Below are positions 1 through 10,529 of a DNA stretch of 64,000 nt, in pieces. A program made the translations under genes and the position numbers. Source of the stretch: Amorphophallus konjac (taxonomy: Eukaryota > Streptophyta > Magnoliopsida > Alismatales > Araceae); contig CM040128.1 of the NCBI GenBank assembly GCA_022559845.1, positions 221,077,643 to 221,141,642 on the forward strand. Reading direction: 5' to 3'. Position 1 is the stretch's first letter, and every line of letters begins with the position of its first letter. Under the pieces are notes generated by a model. That model did not search any database. It was not told the origin of the DNA and was given only the letters and a program-made list of their open reading frames with translations.

Positions 1-964
1 CGCTCATATAGAAATGGTCGCTCGTTCTTGTACATGATAAGGTAATAGAATTAGTGTCCACAAGCATGGCACATAATTCGTAAGGAATATTCATGGCATG
101 GTTTTCCCATTCTATTATTTAAAGAGTATTCTCATGACATCCAAATAGCATGTCATGAGGGCCGGTATACCATGTTTCTTTAGAGTGACATGGCAACTAG
201 ATAGTGTCATAGGTTTTTGTGGTACAACCAGCTCAATCGGCCTTGAGGGAATCCAAGGCTACGAGGAGACTTACGGAGGTCTCTATGATAAAATCACCAG
301 TCCGAAAGAACGAAATGTCCCGCGGAGGGTTCATCTATCACCGAGAAATAGTTGGGTAATCGATAAAACATTGTGAAACGTGGGACTATACTCACGGAAT
401 GGAATACAGTGCCTATATATGTAACCAAATGTCAAGGGTTACAGAAAACCACGAAATCAGAAAATAGTAAATTGACGCCTTAGATCACGTCTTCATTTCA
501 TGAAATAGCGCCCTGGGCAGGGTCGCCATTTCGATATATAACGACTGTTCATTCAGTCGTTGTTTCCAAGTTCTAATTATATTAAGATCTGTAAAAATTC
601 TCAAATTTCAGATATTATGTAAATGGCGACTTAGCTTAAGTCTTCAATTCAGTAAATGGCGCCCTAGTCAATGGCGTCATATTTTAAATTAGTGGTAGGG
701 TGCATGTCGTTAATTCAATATCTATGTAATTTGGTCTCGCCCGTGTATGGGTGCGTTCATTAATTGACGTCTTGAAGACGGTCGTTAATTCTTTGTCATA
801 TGACACGCACTAGGCAAGTACAATCATAGACACATGATTGCTGGAGTATGCCCAATCAAGAAACTAGAGACATGTACAGATACAGAAAAATAGTAGGAAT
901 CTAACAGTATACTCATGCATTAATTTAGATGTCATGGTTCACAGTTATTAAATTTTGAACATGT
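1..964 (-). mobile_element. Element F: 5' leader and LTR-distal part of an Ogre-like retrotransposon (left part)
   Basis: There is no credible coding ORF here. The block continues across element A into 25802-27086, because A's target duplication gtaat flanks both sides. Positions about 215-310 resemble the leader of element C1 at about 41460-41560: both have a GTACAACC word, GGGAATCCA and GACTTACGGAGGTC in the same order. That places this stretch in the untranslated leader between LTR and gag of a minus-strand Tat/Ogre-type element. Several short hairpins lie at 502-532, 540-561, about 654-690 and 761-790. The gag-pol of F should lie left of the window. I could not find the exact LTR/leader boundary or a primer-binding site. 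Confidence 0.5.
502..790. repeat. Hairpin cluster of element F (leader side)
   Basis: Four inverted repeats are readable. At 502-532 the arms are AAATAGCG...CGCCATTT. At 540-561 the arms AACGACTG and CAGTCGTT are perfectly complementary with a short loop. At about 654-690 there is an AAATGGCG-type arm. At 761-790 the outer arms are TAATTGACG and CGTTAATT. The arm sequences differ between hairpins but stay largely self-complementary. The same AAATAGCG family recurs in F's LTR at 25841-25878 and 26752-26884. Confidence 0.6.
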
Positions 965-969
965 GTAAT

Positions 970-1476
970 TGAACAGGGATGATCTCGCGTTGGTCCTGAG
1001 CTGGAGAAGATGATCACCGAACAGTGAACTGCAAGGAAGGGAAACAGATCAGGGGACCCAGGGATGGTTCCTTGGGAAAAACCCTCCGATGCCTAAGTCA
1101 GTAGAGCAGTGGTGGAAGCTATGAAGGGAGGAGGAAGGAGATGCACGAGATCCCTCTCCACCAAGGTGGTGAAGTGGTTCTTGGTCAGGGAGTTTTAGGC
1201 GCGTGTTAGCCTTACCTTTCGCTGGAGGGATTCCCAAGTTTAAATAGTATGCCGGCCTCATGAGTCCCGTAAGCTGCGGAGTTTCAGGCGGGAGTTACGT
1301 CCCCGACGTGGGATCTTTACGTCCTCATCATGGGATCTTTATAGCCCTATAAACTCCTGCTCATAAAGGGCTCTCAACGGCAGCGTGGATAAGCAATCGT
1401 CGGTCGACCCAAGCATGTAGAGTGCCGGCCCTGTCCGGGCAAGGGGCATAGCTTGGGTGAGGCTCAGTCGGAGTGG
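970..1476 (-). repeat. Element A 3' LTR, first segment
   Basis: Aligns with 25043 onward of the right LTR up to the insertion point of E. The last five bases, agtgg (1472-1476), are the target-site duplication of E. A minus-strand TATTTAAA promoter-like word is present near 1240. Confidence 0.9.
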
Positions 1477-2204
1477 TGTTGGCACCCAAAATGGGATCGT
1501 CGGCGATCAAGCCATAAAGATGAATGACGCGGCCCGTTGAAGCACGGAAGCCGATAAAGATCAACATATTGAAGACTTCTCGAGCTGCCAGAGCCTCAAG
1601 TCACCCCGAATGAACGCCAGGGACTTCACCTCAGGTGAAGCGAGATGAACTCACAACCAACCAGTAGTGCGACCAAGCCTACCCAATGAACCGACATCAA
1701 CTCCGTCGTGCCGCATACACTACACCCGTTGTCCGACCAAGGACGACGGTCTACCCAGTGGCTACCCACCTCATGAAAGGCTCTCCTGAGATAAAGGAGT
1801 CCCCTTGGCTCTTCAGAATGGAGGACCAAAAGGTCTGTCGGCAGAAGATCCCGGTCACCCGACACGGGTACGGCTTCTCGCCAAATAGGGCCCGCTAACG
1901 GCCGAATGATCGCTCGAAGTGGGCGGAACTATCCCAGGTGCTATCCCACCCTCCGAGAAGCTTTGAGCCCAAGTCAGACTAAGCCAGCGGCACTTATCAT
2001 AGCGCCGAGAGCCGTGTCGGCGGAAAACCCGCATGTGCAAACCAAAGTCATCTAAAGTTCTGGGAATGGCCGTACGTCGACCTGGGAGCTTCAACAAGAC
2101 ATCTCGTTGAGATTTCAAAGAGCAGTGGTGAGATAAATGTTCACGGTGACCCCCGGAACCATCCTCGGACTCATCGGCTGACTCGCAACGTGCAAAGGGC
2201 GCTA

Positions 2205-2290
2205 ATACGGCGCGCCCCCACCCGACGCCCTGCTATTCCAGCACGCAAAAGGCAATGGAGCCTTCCCCGGCGCGCCAATCTCCACGCCGA
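2205..2290. repeat. CGGCGCG-motif cluster upstream of E's TATA box
   Basis: Two copies of the 8-bp palindrome GGCGCGCC, the first preceded by TAATAC, plus an inverted half ACGCCGAATTAA. The same words recur downstream at 3299-3480. Confidence 0.5.
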
Positions 2291-2312
2291 ATTAAGAGCT
2301 CAAACCTGCTCC

Positions 2313-2323
2313 TATATATATAG
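2313..2323 (+). promoter_or_regulatory. TATA box of solo LTR E
   Basis: TATATATATAG, followed after about 25-30 bp by a purine-rich stretch (2338-2410), as expected at a transcription start. It marks U3 as 1477 to about 2345. Confidence 0.6.
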
Positions 2324-2739
2324 AGGCAGCTGTTCGAAAAGAAAAGAGAAGGGGCAGATAGAAGAAGAGGTGAAAAGAAGAAGGAAAGGAAGAGGGTTCA
2401 AGAGAAAACCAGATTCCGGGGAGAGAGAGCTTCCTTGGAAAATAGGGTTATGTCTGAGCGTCCTTCGGCGGCCGTCTTCCTCTACTCTAACTGAAGCCCT
2501 TCGGAGTCAGAGAAGGAAGAGTCGTCCGATACTCTGCGTCCGTTGAGCCGTTCTGAGATTCCGCCGGTTTTACTTTAATCATCCGGGGAGGGGGACATTC
2601 CCCATTATTTCACGGAGCTGCTGAGTGATCAAGGGCTCTACCTCTCAGTGGTAGATGCTCCCTCAAGGCCACAGTGGATAGTAACAGGGTTTTTAACCCA
2701 ACAATCTTAGCCTCAGCAATTTGGAGATCCGATGGTGAC

Positions 2740-2945
2740 CAAGGGATGTGTGCTCTTAGCAGGCTAGTCCTCAGAGCTTCCCTCCCTAATGGTCAGTCTC
2801 TCTAAGGGATGTGTTACAGGCTGTGGGTTGCCCACCCCTCATAGGCTAGTCCTCGGGGTGCTGCTTTCATTATCATCTGCCTCATCCCTCTATCCTCACC
2901 CACGGAGCTTTGGTGCCCCTCGTAGGCTAGTCCTCGGGGTATCCT
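2740..2945 (+). repeat. Three diverged direct repeats of about 80 bp in E
   Basis: The core AGGCTAGTCCTC occurs at 2761, about 2844 and about 2926, each preceded by related T-rich/C-rich sequence. The copies are imperfect. No protein is implied. Confidence 0.55.
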
Positions 2946-3298
2946 ATCCGTTGGGAATTTGCTGGCTGCCACCATGCAGACCGGCGGTTTAGGGGCTTAC
3001 TCCGCAAGTGAGTATGACCCCGTTCCTCTCCTGCAACCTTTCAGGTTCAGGGGAGATGCTGCCCGATTTTCGGCAGGTTTTGGACTCACAAGTCATCTCT
3101 GCGGATCAGCTGTAATAAAATATTCATTCTGAATCAGGGACTCTAGTGCTCGAGTATGGACCTCGCACCAGCCCATTACTTCATTCTGGAAGGATCCTGG
3201 ACTTTAATTAAACGAGCAATTGGCCCAAATAACTTCAAAACTCTCAACATAATCTTAATGAACTTAAATGGTTTCAAAATTCATAAAAATAACCTAAA

Positions 3299-3480
3299 AC
3301 GGCGCGACCCTAATCCGGCGCGCCCTAATACGGCGCGGTACCCCTCCACGCCGGATTAACACTAGACTCATGATCTCCTATTTTTATTTGGTCCGTTCCC
3401 GGCACACCCTAAACCGACGCGCCCCGTGCCCGTCGCGCCGTATTAACCATTTGTCATAACCGCGCCGTATTAAGACCCTT
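3299..3480. repeat. CGGCGCG-motif cluster downstream of E's TATA box
   Basis: Direct copies CGGCGCG(A/C)CC at about 3300, 3316 and 3332, followed by inverted copies CGCCGGATTAA, CGCGCCGTATTAA (twice) and related words to 3480. Many can pair as TAATxCGGCG with CGCCGxATTA. Confidence 0.5.
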
Positions 3481-4364
3481 CACCTACGTTTGGCCACGCC
3501 GGGGAAACTTACCCCTACGCGTGGCCACGACAGTTTTGAACCCTTTTGCTGTTTTAATCGCTCACTCGCCTCCAGAGCGATCCTCGTCTCCCGTGGTCGG
3601 AGTTAATAAACCCTAATTAGTAATAAACTGAATAAGAGAAGGGCTGTTCGAGTCCGAGTCATCTTGTTATCATGCTTTCACTACCATGTCCGTCAGCACT
3701 TTGCTTTCGTTATCATGCTTGTGTTATCATTTCCCCCCTTGGCGGGGATTAATAAATGTGATTGAGCTCTGTTTGTTTTCATAACTCTATTGTCATGCCT
3801 AGCATAGTCATGAACATCATGCATGCATGCTTGCATAGACCCTTGGATATATCAAATGGCATTGACAGAAGGCCGGGTTATGCCCGATCGGAAGTCTCCG
3901 CTATGCGCGATGGTGGTCTTCGGACCTACGTCCTCCGCCACGTACCAAGGGTCTCCAATTCAACGAACCATGTCTCTTTTGCATGATAGATAAACGCATC
4001 GCATGTGATCTCATCATGTTCACAACATCGCATCCTTATTCCGGCCTCGACAGCCCACTATCTCGGTAATTAATCAAAGATTTTCCCTCCTCGCGGGGTA
4101 TGTAATTAACGCCATATCCTTTATGGTGTGGCAGACTGCTGGTCCCGACCGAATCTCACTTTCGCCTGACACGGGTCAGAATGAGCGCATAATAAATTTG
4201 TCACTCACGTGACTGGCACACCCGCGCAGTCAATCAGTCAGTTAATTGCCAGTCAGTTAATTGATTGATCGACACGTGAAATAAACCAAATAAACCCAAA
4301 TGATAATCATAAACAAACAAAGAAAGAAGACCGGAGTAGAACGGGAAGGATCCCATCGCAAACA

Positions 4365-4618
4365 AGTGGGCGTGGGGCGCTAGCCCTTATCCCGGTGAGG
4401 GGGATGAGTTGGGCGTGGGTCTTCCTCTGATCGGACCGACGCTCGGGCCTTCCGAGCCTAAGGGCCGCCGAGGAAGTGCTTGATCTCGAGTGATGTTATT
4501 GGGCTTTTATGCTAAGTGGCCCCTGAGGGGCGGTCACTTAGAGAAGCTGGGCCTCGTTTGGTCTTGCTTGGACCTAGTTTGGCCGCTCTTAGGTGGGCTA
4601 CAGAAATCCCCCTCTCCA
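4365..4618 (-). repeat. Element A 3' LTR, second segment
   Basis: Resumes the LTR after E. The first five bases are E's duplicated target site. It ends CTCTCCA at 4618. The adjoining 4619-4645, read on the minus strand, is a purine-rich tract (GGAGTAGGAGGGAGAC) in the position of a polypurine tract. Confidence 0.9.
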
Positions 4619-4921
4619 TTTGTCTCCCTCCTACTCCCGAGCCTTGACAGGCTCGGAAGAGTAGCCGTTAGGGTTTTGGACCAGCGTGGCTCAGGTGGGT
4701 GGCGATCTGGCGATGTTAAGAAGCCATGTGTCGTGGTCACCTATGCCCATAATGATGATAATCCTAGCATATTTGAAATGAAGGGGCCCCCTTTTCTCAG
4801 AGGTCGGAACGACGCGTCGCCTTCCGCGTGGGGATATAGGCGTTGTGCGCTTGTGGTCGCTCCAGACTCCCTCCATTTTTAGGGTTTTGCTCTCCTTCGT
4901 ACTTGCTTTCGGGGCTCTTTG

Positions 4922-7554
4922 ATGCACCGCAGAGATACGGCGGGAGAGCTGAAGCTTGCAGCGGCGTTCGCAGAGTTGGCGGAGATAACCACGGAGGCGG
5001 TCCGGTAGCTTCCCCTTCCTCCAGAGTCCTCGGAGTCTTGGGCGCCTTCCTCTGCGTGTTTCTCTTCGGATTTCATGGCAGAACATCATTCGGAGATCGA
5101 AGAGTTTGGGGGCGAGCCTGAGATGAGGGTGATGGTGATACCGTTGGCTCTGAACTACAGCGAACTGGTGGAGGCGGATGTGAAGCGGTTGGAACACTAG
5201 TTTCGCATGCCCTATCAGTATTACTTTACTGCGGCCGCCCCGAACGAGTTGACCTTGGATTCTCGTACGGGCCATTTTTGTTCTTTCCTTCTATCTTGGA
5301 AGGGTGGGTCCCGCCTTCCCTTCGAGCCCTTCGTTCTTAAGCTTCTTGATTTCTTTCAGTTGGCTCCCATACAATTGGTGGCCAACTCCTATCTTGTTCT
5401 TTCTGCCATCCGCATCCAATGCCGTCAGTGCGGGGTTCCTCCTTCCTTGGACCTCTTCCACTATTTTTTTGAGTTGAAGGCACATTCCTCGGCTGGGAAG
5501 GGCTTCTACTTAATCCAGGCGAGGTGAAATAGGAGCTGCGTCTCGTTAGCCGTGAAAGACTCTTCCCATAAGGGGTGGAAGACTCAGTTCTTATGGGTGG
5601 GGATTTTTTTAGTGGAGGAGTCTTGGTGGTGCCCCGTAATCCCCAATTTTCACCCAAACATCCCTCCGAGGCAGGACGGGTTCTGTCCGGATGTGGAGAA
5701 GTACGCGGCCATCCTGCTGAAGCATCGCCAGTCCACGGAGGAGCTGGTGACCCCGGAGAATATAGAGCGGTGCCTTCTCCATCGACTATGGCCGACAGGT
5801 ACGGGCACTATGAATCCGCCTTCTCGCCGGTTGATGAAGCCACATTTTCTTTTTCTTGACCATATCTTCTTTCGTGCAGACGTCAAGCGGTCGACTGTGA
5901 CGGAGGAGCCTGCTGTCGAGCGGGAGGTGATCGATCTCTGCGATGATTCGGCTACCGATGAGTCGCGAGCTCCCGAGGGTCGCGCCCGAGCCCAAGATAA
6001 GGGCAAGGGGATGCCCTGGGAAGGGTCTTCCAGCCGCGGGGGTCCAAGCGTAAAGATCTCGTGGAGGGTATGATCCGGGACACCGTGAAGGCCAAGAAGT
6101 GGGCCAAGAATGCCGGGGCCGACCCCGTAGTCGAAGGTGGCTCTGGCTCAGCTCACCCCTCTGCCGAGTGTAATAGGGCCGACCCTATTGGGCCGGCTCT
6201 CCCATCCGCCGAGCAAGAGGGGGCCGAGGAGGCCAGGGCCGCTTCTGTGGTTGGTGGCAGCGATGGCCCGGCTCTCCCCTCTGTAGGAGCCGAGGGGGCA
6301 GGGGTTGAAGCAGGCCACTCCGAGACCGCGGTCGAGACTGTGGCGTCGATCAAGGTGGGTGACGCTCTGGGTGGAGACATCGGGGCCGAGCCGGTAGAGG
6401 CCGGGGGGTCGCGAGGAGCGGCGATCCAACCCCAACCGACCGAGGCAAGAGGGCCGGATGAAGCAGCGGCTCGATCCCGACCGGCCGGCGGGGCTCCCGA
6501 GGGGATGCCACTCTGAGGGGAGGCCCCTATTCCGGCGGCTCTGGAAAGGATGGGCATCCAGGGCCCTCTATACCAGAGATGTCACAACATAGCTGCGAAG
6601 GTGGTGAAGGGAGGAGACAGGCAGGGCTCCTCGCCCGCGGCCCTCGAGCGGGTGATGGAGGGTGGCTTGGTCCTAGCCCAAATGGTGGCCTCTCTAGCTG
6701 AAGCTTACGCTCGGTTGGAGTAAGAATGGGCAGACCTTGCTTGGGCCTTGGGCGCGTCTGACAGGAAGGTAGCTCGGCTTACCGAGGAGCGTGACGGGCT
6801 TCGGCGGGAGCTCTCCTCGGCTAGAGAGCAGGCGAGGGCGAGCCAGGTGGAGGCCTGGACGCTGTCCGAACAACTGGCTCGGGCCCGCGAGTCGCTCGAG
6901 AGGAAGAGCCGACTGCTGGAGGAGGAGGGCTTGGCCCTCATTGAGCTAGATGGCCGGTGGGAGGCTGAGCGTGCCGAGCTGGTGGACCGGGCAGAGGAAG
7001 CCGCGCGTCTTCGAATGGAGGCCAAGGCTGATCGGGCCGAGGCGGAGAAGCAGATGGCTGAGGCCGAGCGGAGGTTGGCCGAGGCTGAGCGGGAGAAGGC
7101 CAAACTCACTGGTAGGGTGGAATCGACCAGGGCGGAGGCACTCGAGCAATACAAATGCTCGGAGGCCTACCGGGTCGACCTTAAGGAGGCTACCCTCCCC
7201 TACTATGAGTCAGCACTTCGCCGGGGCATCCGCAAGGGATTCAGGAAAGGCTACGACCAGGACATCTCTTATGCGGAGGAACAGGTGTTCGAGACAATCA
7301 ATTTCCCGTCCGGGCAATGCCATGACTCGGATTTGTCGTCCTCCGGTTCCTCTGGTTCTGCGTCGTCAGAAGAAGGAGATGGGGGGGACTCTTCATCTGA
7401 GGGGTCGCCAACTCCGGATGCCTCGGGAGGGCGCGCAACCGAGGTAGTTCCCACGCCGGTGGGGTCAGTTCCAAGGTCGGCCATCGCCGAGGGCACTGGG
7501 GGCAGACCATTTGAGCCTTCCTCTTCCAAGCCTCAGGATGGGCCAGAGGCCTGA
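4922..7554 (+). pseudogene. Accessory ORF of element A, opposite to gag-pol, with one intron (decayed)
   Basis: The ATG at 4922 gives a protein colinear with the B copy at 45219. The N-terminal globular half (to about 5798) has conserved stretches such as FFELKAHSSAGKGFY and SHKGWKTQF and resembles the plant-specific 'putative gypsy-type transposon' family (Pfam Transposase_28, from memory). After a predicted intron (5799-5879) come an acidic EVIDLCDDS stretch, a basic KAKKWAK patch, an Ala/Gly/Pro-rich linker, a long Glu/Arg/Ala coiled coil (about 6750-7170), a conserved LPYYESALRRG segment and an acidic Ser-rich tail. In-frame stops lie at about 5068, 5200, 5525, 6514 and 6721, with a frameshift near 6040, so this copy cannot make the full protein. 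Function is unknown. A weak TATA-like word (GGATATAGGCG, 4832-4842) lies about 80 bp upstream and is conserved in B. Confidence 0.75.
5799..5879 (+). other. Predicted 81-nt GT-AG intron in the accessory ORF (copy A)
   Basis: Exon end GCCGACAG, intron start GTACGG, intron end TTTCGTGCAG, next exon ACGTCAAG. A T-rich tract precedes the AG. Exon 1 from 4922 is 877 nt (phase 1), so splicing keeps the reading frame. The intron sequence diverges strongly from B's while both splice sites align. Confidence 0.7.
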
Positions 7555-7932
7555 TGTATCTGTTTTGCTTTTTCTCCTTATATGTTTTTCCTTTTTTGAA
7601 GAAGAAACTTCTATTTTGTATAAAGGAAGGTCGAAAACGTAAGGCAGTAGCATTATGATAAAGACTTAACTATTTCGTACCGCCGTTGCCATGGTTTGAC
7701 CAGCATATCGCAGTAGTTGGAAAGTGCCGATACTTTCTGCGAGGATCTCGCATGATGGATGGGCGTGCGTCTGATAGGGTGTCTTTCCGTTTTCTCATAC
7801 TTTGAATTCTTGGCCGCTTCGTGTGCCCCGCTGTGGCGGATCTAGGAGTCTGAGGTGACCATTCGTAGGGAGTGGTCCCTTTAGCATGTTTTCGAGGGGA
7901 GAATCATTTAAGGAATGTAGCCTCCCTTTGCC

Positions 7933-7940
7933 TATAAAAG
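7933..7940 (+). promoter_or_regulatory. Second plus-strand TATA box of element A
   Basis: TATAAAAG in the context GCCTATAAAAGG, aligned with GCCTATAAGAAGG at 48163 in B. Both are followed by a pyrimidine-rich leader and a short ATG ORF about 100 bp downstream. It lies beyond the accessory ORF and on the strand opposite to gag-pol. Confidence 0.5.
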
Positions 7941-8038
7941 GTCTGAAGGGCGTCTCTTCCTCTCCATCGCTTAGGTTCTTCTTCGACAGTCTTTCCTCCC
8001 TCCTTCTTCACGAAGCGTTGTGCTATGAAATTTGAAGC

Positions 8039-8140
8039 ATGGAAGATGCTCTAGAAGATGAAGCTGCTGACGACGGAGGGCAGAGAATCTTTTCCGCCTC
8101 GGGTTTGAAGGGAGTTCGACGGCTGGTAGATAGGTTATAA
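8039..8140 (+). CDS. Small conserved-start ORF downstream of the second TATA (33 aa)
   Basis: Starts MEDALEDEAADDG. The B copy at 48273 starts MEDPSEGDAADDG and then ends early. Only the N-terminal acidic dozen residues are shared, so this may be the remnant of a longer protein or a leader peptide. Function unknown. Confidence 0.3.
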   Translation: MEDALEDEAADDGGQRIFSASGLKGVRRLVDRL

Positions 8141-9083
8141 GGGGGTTCGACGTGGGGTAGCACGTCGCCTTCTTTTATCAGTTTCGGCTGCGCTTGCAAG
8201 GGGGTTACTCGGGTAGAAGGTTGCTGGGGCATGTCAAACTCCTATCCCTGGCCCGCCGACTCCATCCCGAGGGGAGGAAGAAGCCAATTAAGCTCCCTCC
8301 TTTCCGGGATTTCCCCTGCCTCCTCGTCCAGCTCTGCTGGTTTCTTTTTCTCTTTGGGGGGTTCCTGCACTCTCTGCCTTCCAAAGAGTTGGCAGAGAGG
8401 AGGCCGTCTCTTGTATCCCTTCCTCTTCTTCTTGTTGTTTCCCTGCGCAACTTGGAAGGTAGCCTTCTTCTGTCACCTTTGTTCCGAGTTACCCGAGCCA
8501 ACAGGGTCGACTATCCTTTATCCGAGCTAGTTTCTGCATGAGGCAGAGTTAGTGGCTGGACGTAGGAAGGTTAACTGAGTCAGCCGAGCGATGGGCTCGT
8601 ACAGCCGTGGCAGATGGATTTTTGCTTTTTTGACATGTATTGTATTGGCTTCGGCCTTTCTGATGTACAAACAATTGTTTGAATGAAAGATGTTGAACCC
8701 CCTCCTCATGTATATGACTTATGGTTTTTGATGATGATCAAATGGTTTTGTATGAACTGAAAATGAGCATAACTACGCTCTGGAAATGAACACATCACTT
8801 GAAGACATGGTATTTAAGAAGGCTCAAGAACAGCAACTCATTGTAAGTATTTTAGTTTCAATGTGGAAACTGTGGAAATAATTTAGACTTTATTTTTGAC
8901 AGGACAAAACAATATGGCCAAAGCTCCTCAACGACTAAAGGATGATTGGTGAGATCGATCCTAACTCCATAATTACTTTGTTAGAACTTATTTCTAGATG
9001 TGGAGCATTCATGTTTTAATCCCCCAACTTGAACCCCTGGACTTAGCCTTATTATATCTTCATATTAGGAAGTGCAGGAAAAA

Positions 9084-9384
9084 GGGTCGACCCCAAGGGT
9101 CGACCCATTACTGCCAGGCAGATTCCCAATCAAATGGGTCGACCCGAAGGGTCGACCCCTGCTTGAGGAATTTATTTCCAGAACGGGTTTCATCATGGGT
9201 CGACCCCAAGGGTCGACCCTTTCTGCTCTACTTGTTTAGGCTCCAGCGAGGGTCGACCCCTGAAAACTCCAGATGCCAGTTTTGTGAAAATAGCAAGCGT
9301 TCCTGAGAGGGTCGACCCCAAGGGTCGACCCATGCCGTCTGGCCCTTCTGGCCCCTCACGAGGGTCGACCCCAAGGGTCGACCC
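9084..9384. repeat. GGGTCGACCC paired-palindrome array in copia U3
   Basis: Five units start at about 9084, 9136, 9197, 9309 and 9362, each two GGGTCGACCC palindromes separated by three bases (CAA or GAA). A single palindrome lies at 9250. Starts are spaced about 52-61 bp apart. Each pair can fold as a 10-bp stem with a 3-nt loop, and each half is itself a perfect palindrome. Confidence 0.95.
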
Positions 9385-9523
9385 TTTCTGGTCTGGGCGG
9401 CGCCGTGATTGTGGACTCTTGTCCATGCGAGCTTAATGTCAAACCACACTTGTGTGGCTGTCCCTAAACCACTCCTTGATGTGCGGATCTTGTCCCTTAG
9501 ACATCCCTTGACCGCCCTTAGCC

Positions 9524-9530
9524 TATATAT
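9524..9530 (+). promoter_or_regulatory. TATA box of copia 5' LTR
   Basis: TATATAT in the context TTAGCCTATATATCATC, identical in the 3' LTR at 18768-18774. It defines the U3/R boundary at about 9555. Confidence 0.7.
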
Positions 9531-9987
9531 CATCCTATTGAGATGAAAACCCTAAGAGAAATTCGTATCTTCTGATTTTGTGTTTTTTGCTCTAACCCTT
9601 GTGAGTGCAGGTCGCAACCAACAGCCACAACTCTTCTTCCACCTTGTTGTGTACGTGAAAGTGAAGGAAAGAAGAGGGATTCAAGCCTCCAAATCAACCT
9701 CCTGCTGGTTGGCTGCGTGGAGTTCAAGATCATACCACATCCGAGCACAATCGTCAAGAACAATCATCGGGCTGCACCAAGTGTTCGACGAAATTCGCTG
9801 AAGTGATAGGGGGAGCACCGATCAGGATAAATCACTTTCTAAACTTCTATTTCTGAATCATTTAGCTTGATCTTGAAAATTTGTGTAAACATAACTTTAG
9901 ATTCTTGTGTGTGGTGTTCGTGTTCGGAAACACGAACGCGCGTGTGTGTATGTCCGCATGTGCACGTTTGGCTACCAGATCGGAAGC

Positions 9988-10140
<153 letters not shown>

Positions 10141-10464
10141 TTCACTCGTTAGTGAAGCTTTAATCCTCAAGTGTGAGGGGTGGACGTAGGGGACACGGCT
10201 ATGTAATCGAACCACCTAAAAAATCCGTGTGTCTCATGTGCTGTGGATTTTCCGATTCTTGACGAGTGGGTTTCACGGTGAGTTGAGAGATTACTACAAC
10301 AGCTATTCAAACACATTCCGCACGCATTCACGATTGTGATCCTGTTCGTGCGAGTATCAGTGGTTGTTCATTTAATCAACATTGTTTTCTTAAGAGAAGT
10401 AAATTTTTATTAGCCAATCAATTCACCCCTCCCCTCTTGATTGCCACATTTGGGACTCAACAAT

Positions 10465-10476
10465 TGGTATCAGAGC
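10465..10476 (+). promoter_or_regulatory. Copia primer-binding site (initiator Met tRNA)
   Basis: TGGTATCAGAGC, the classic complement of the 3' end of plant initiator tRNA-Met, two bases after the LTR end. Confidence 0.95.
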
Positions 10477-10529
10477 TTTGGTCTCTGTTTAGTCTCGACC
10501 ACACGGTCATAGAGCTTGATCCCGTACAT

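Larger units (their letters stand above)
1477..4364 (+). mobile_element. Element E: 2.9-kb solo LTR of a Tat/Ogre-type element
   Basis: Begins TGTTGGCACCC, ends GCAAACA, and is flanked by the perfect duplication agtgg (1472-1476, 4365-4369) inside A's LTR. Removing it restores an LTR matching A's other LTR. No gag-pol coding exists inside, and a plant TATA box sits about 840 bp from the start. A solo LTR left by LTR-LTR recombination therefore fits best. The start resembles the first bases of C1's LTR read on its own strand (TGTTGACACCC), which suggests an Ogre-like parent in plus orientation. The R/U5 part is about 2 kb, which is long. A non-autonomous element with undetected short LTRs is the alternative. 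Confidence 0.75.
7555..8690. other. Element A spacer between accessory ORF and integrase 3' end (first part)
   Basis: Colinear with 47813-49000 of element B. It holds a plus-strand TATA box (7933-7940), a short conserved ATG start (8039) and then decayed sequence without a supported gene. The copia element interrupts it at 8690. The remainder continues at 19643 into the integrase end. Confidence 0.7.

Noticed and set aside
1477..4364. E as a DNA transposon with terminal inverted repeats
   Set aside because: Its ends are only loosely inverted (TGTTGGCA/TGTTTGCG). The 5-bp duplication, TG...CA ends and internal TATA box fit an LTR better.
4490..5275. Overlapping ORFs on both strands around the A LTR/accessory ORF junction
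   Set aside because: They cross the LTR boundary, lack counterparts in B and are shadows of the accessory gene in GC-rich sequence.
9084..9384. Regularly spaced palindromes as a CRISPR array
   Set aside because: Plant nuclear LTR, present identically in the partner LTR, no cas genes, and the intervening sequence is ordinary U3.
10465..10476. tRNA gene fragments at primer sites
   Set aside because: Only 12-18 bp complements of tRNA 3' ends; no cloverleaf sequence around them.
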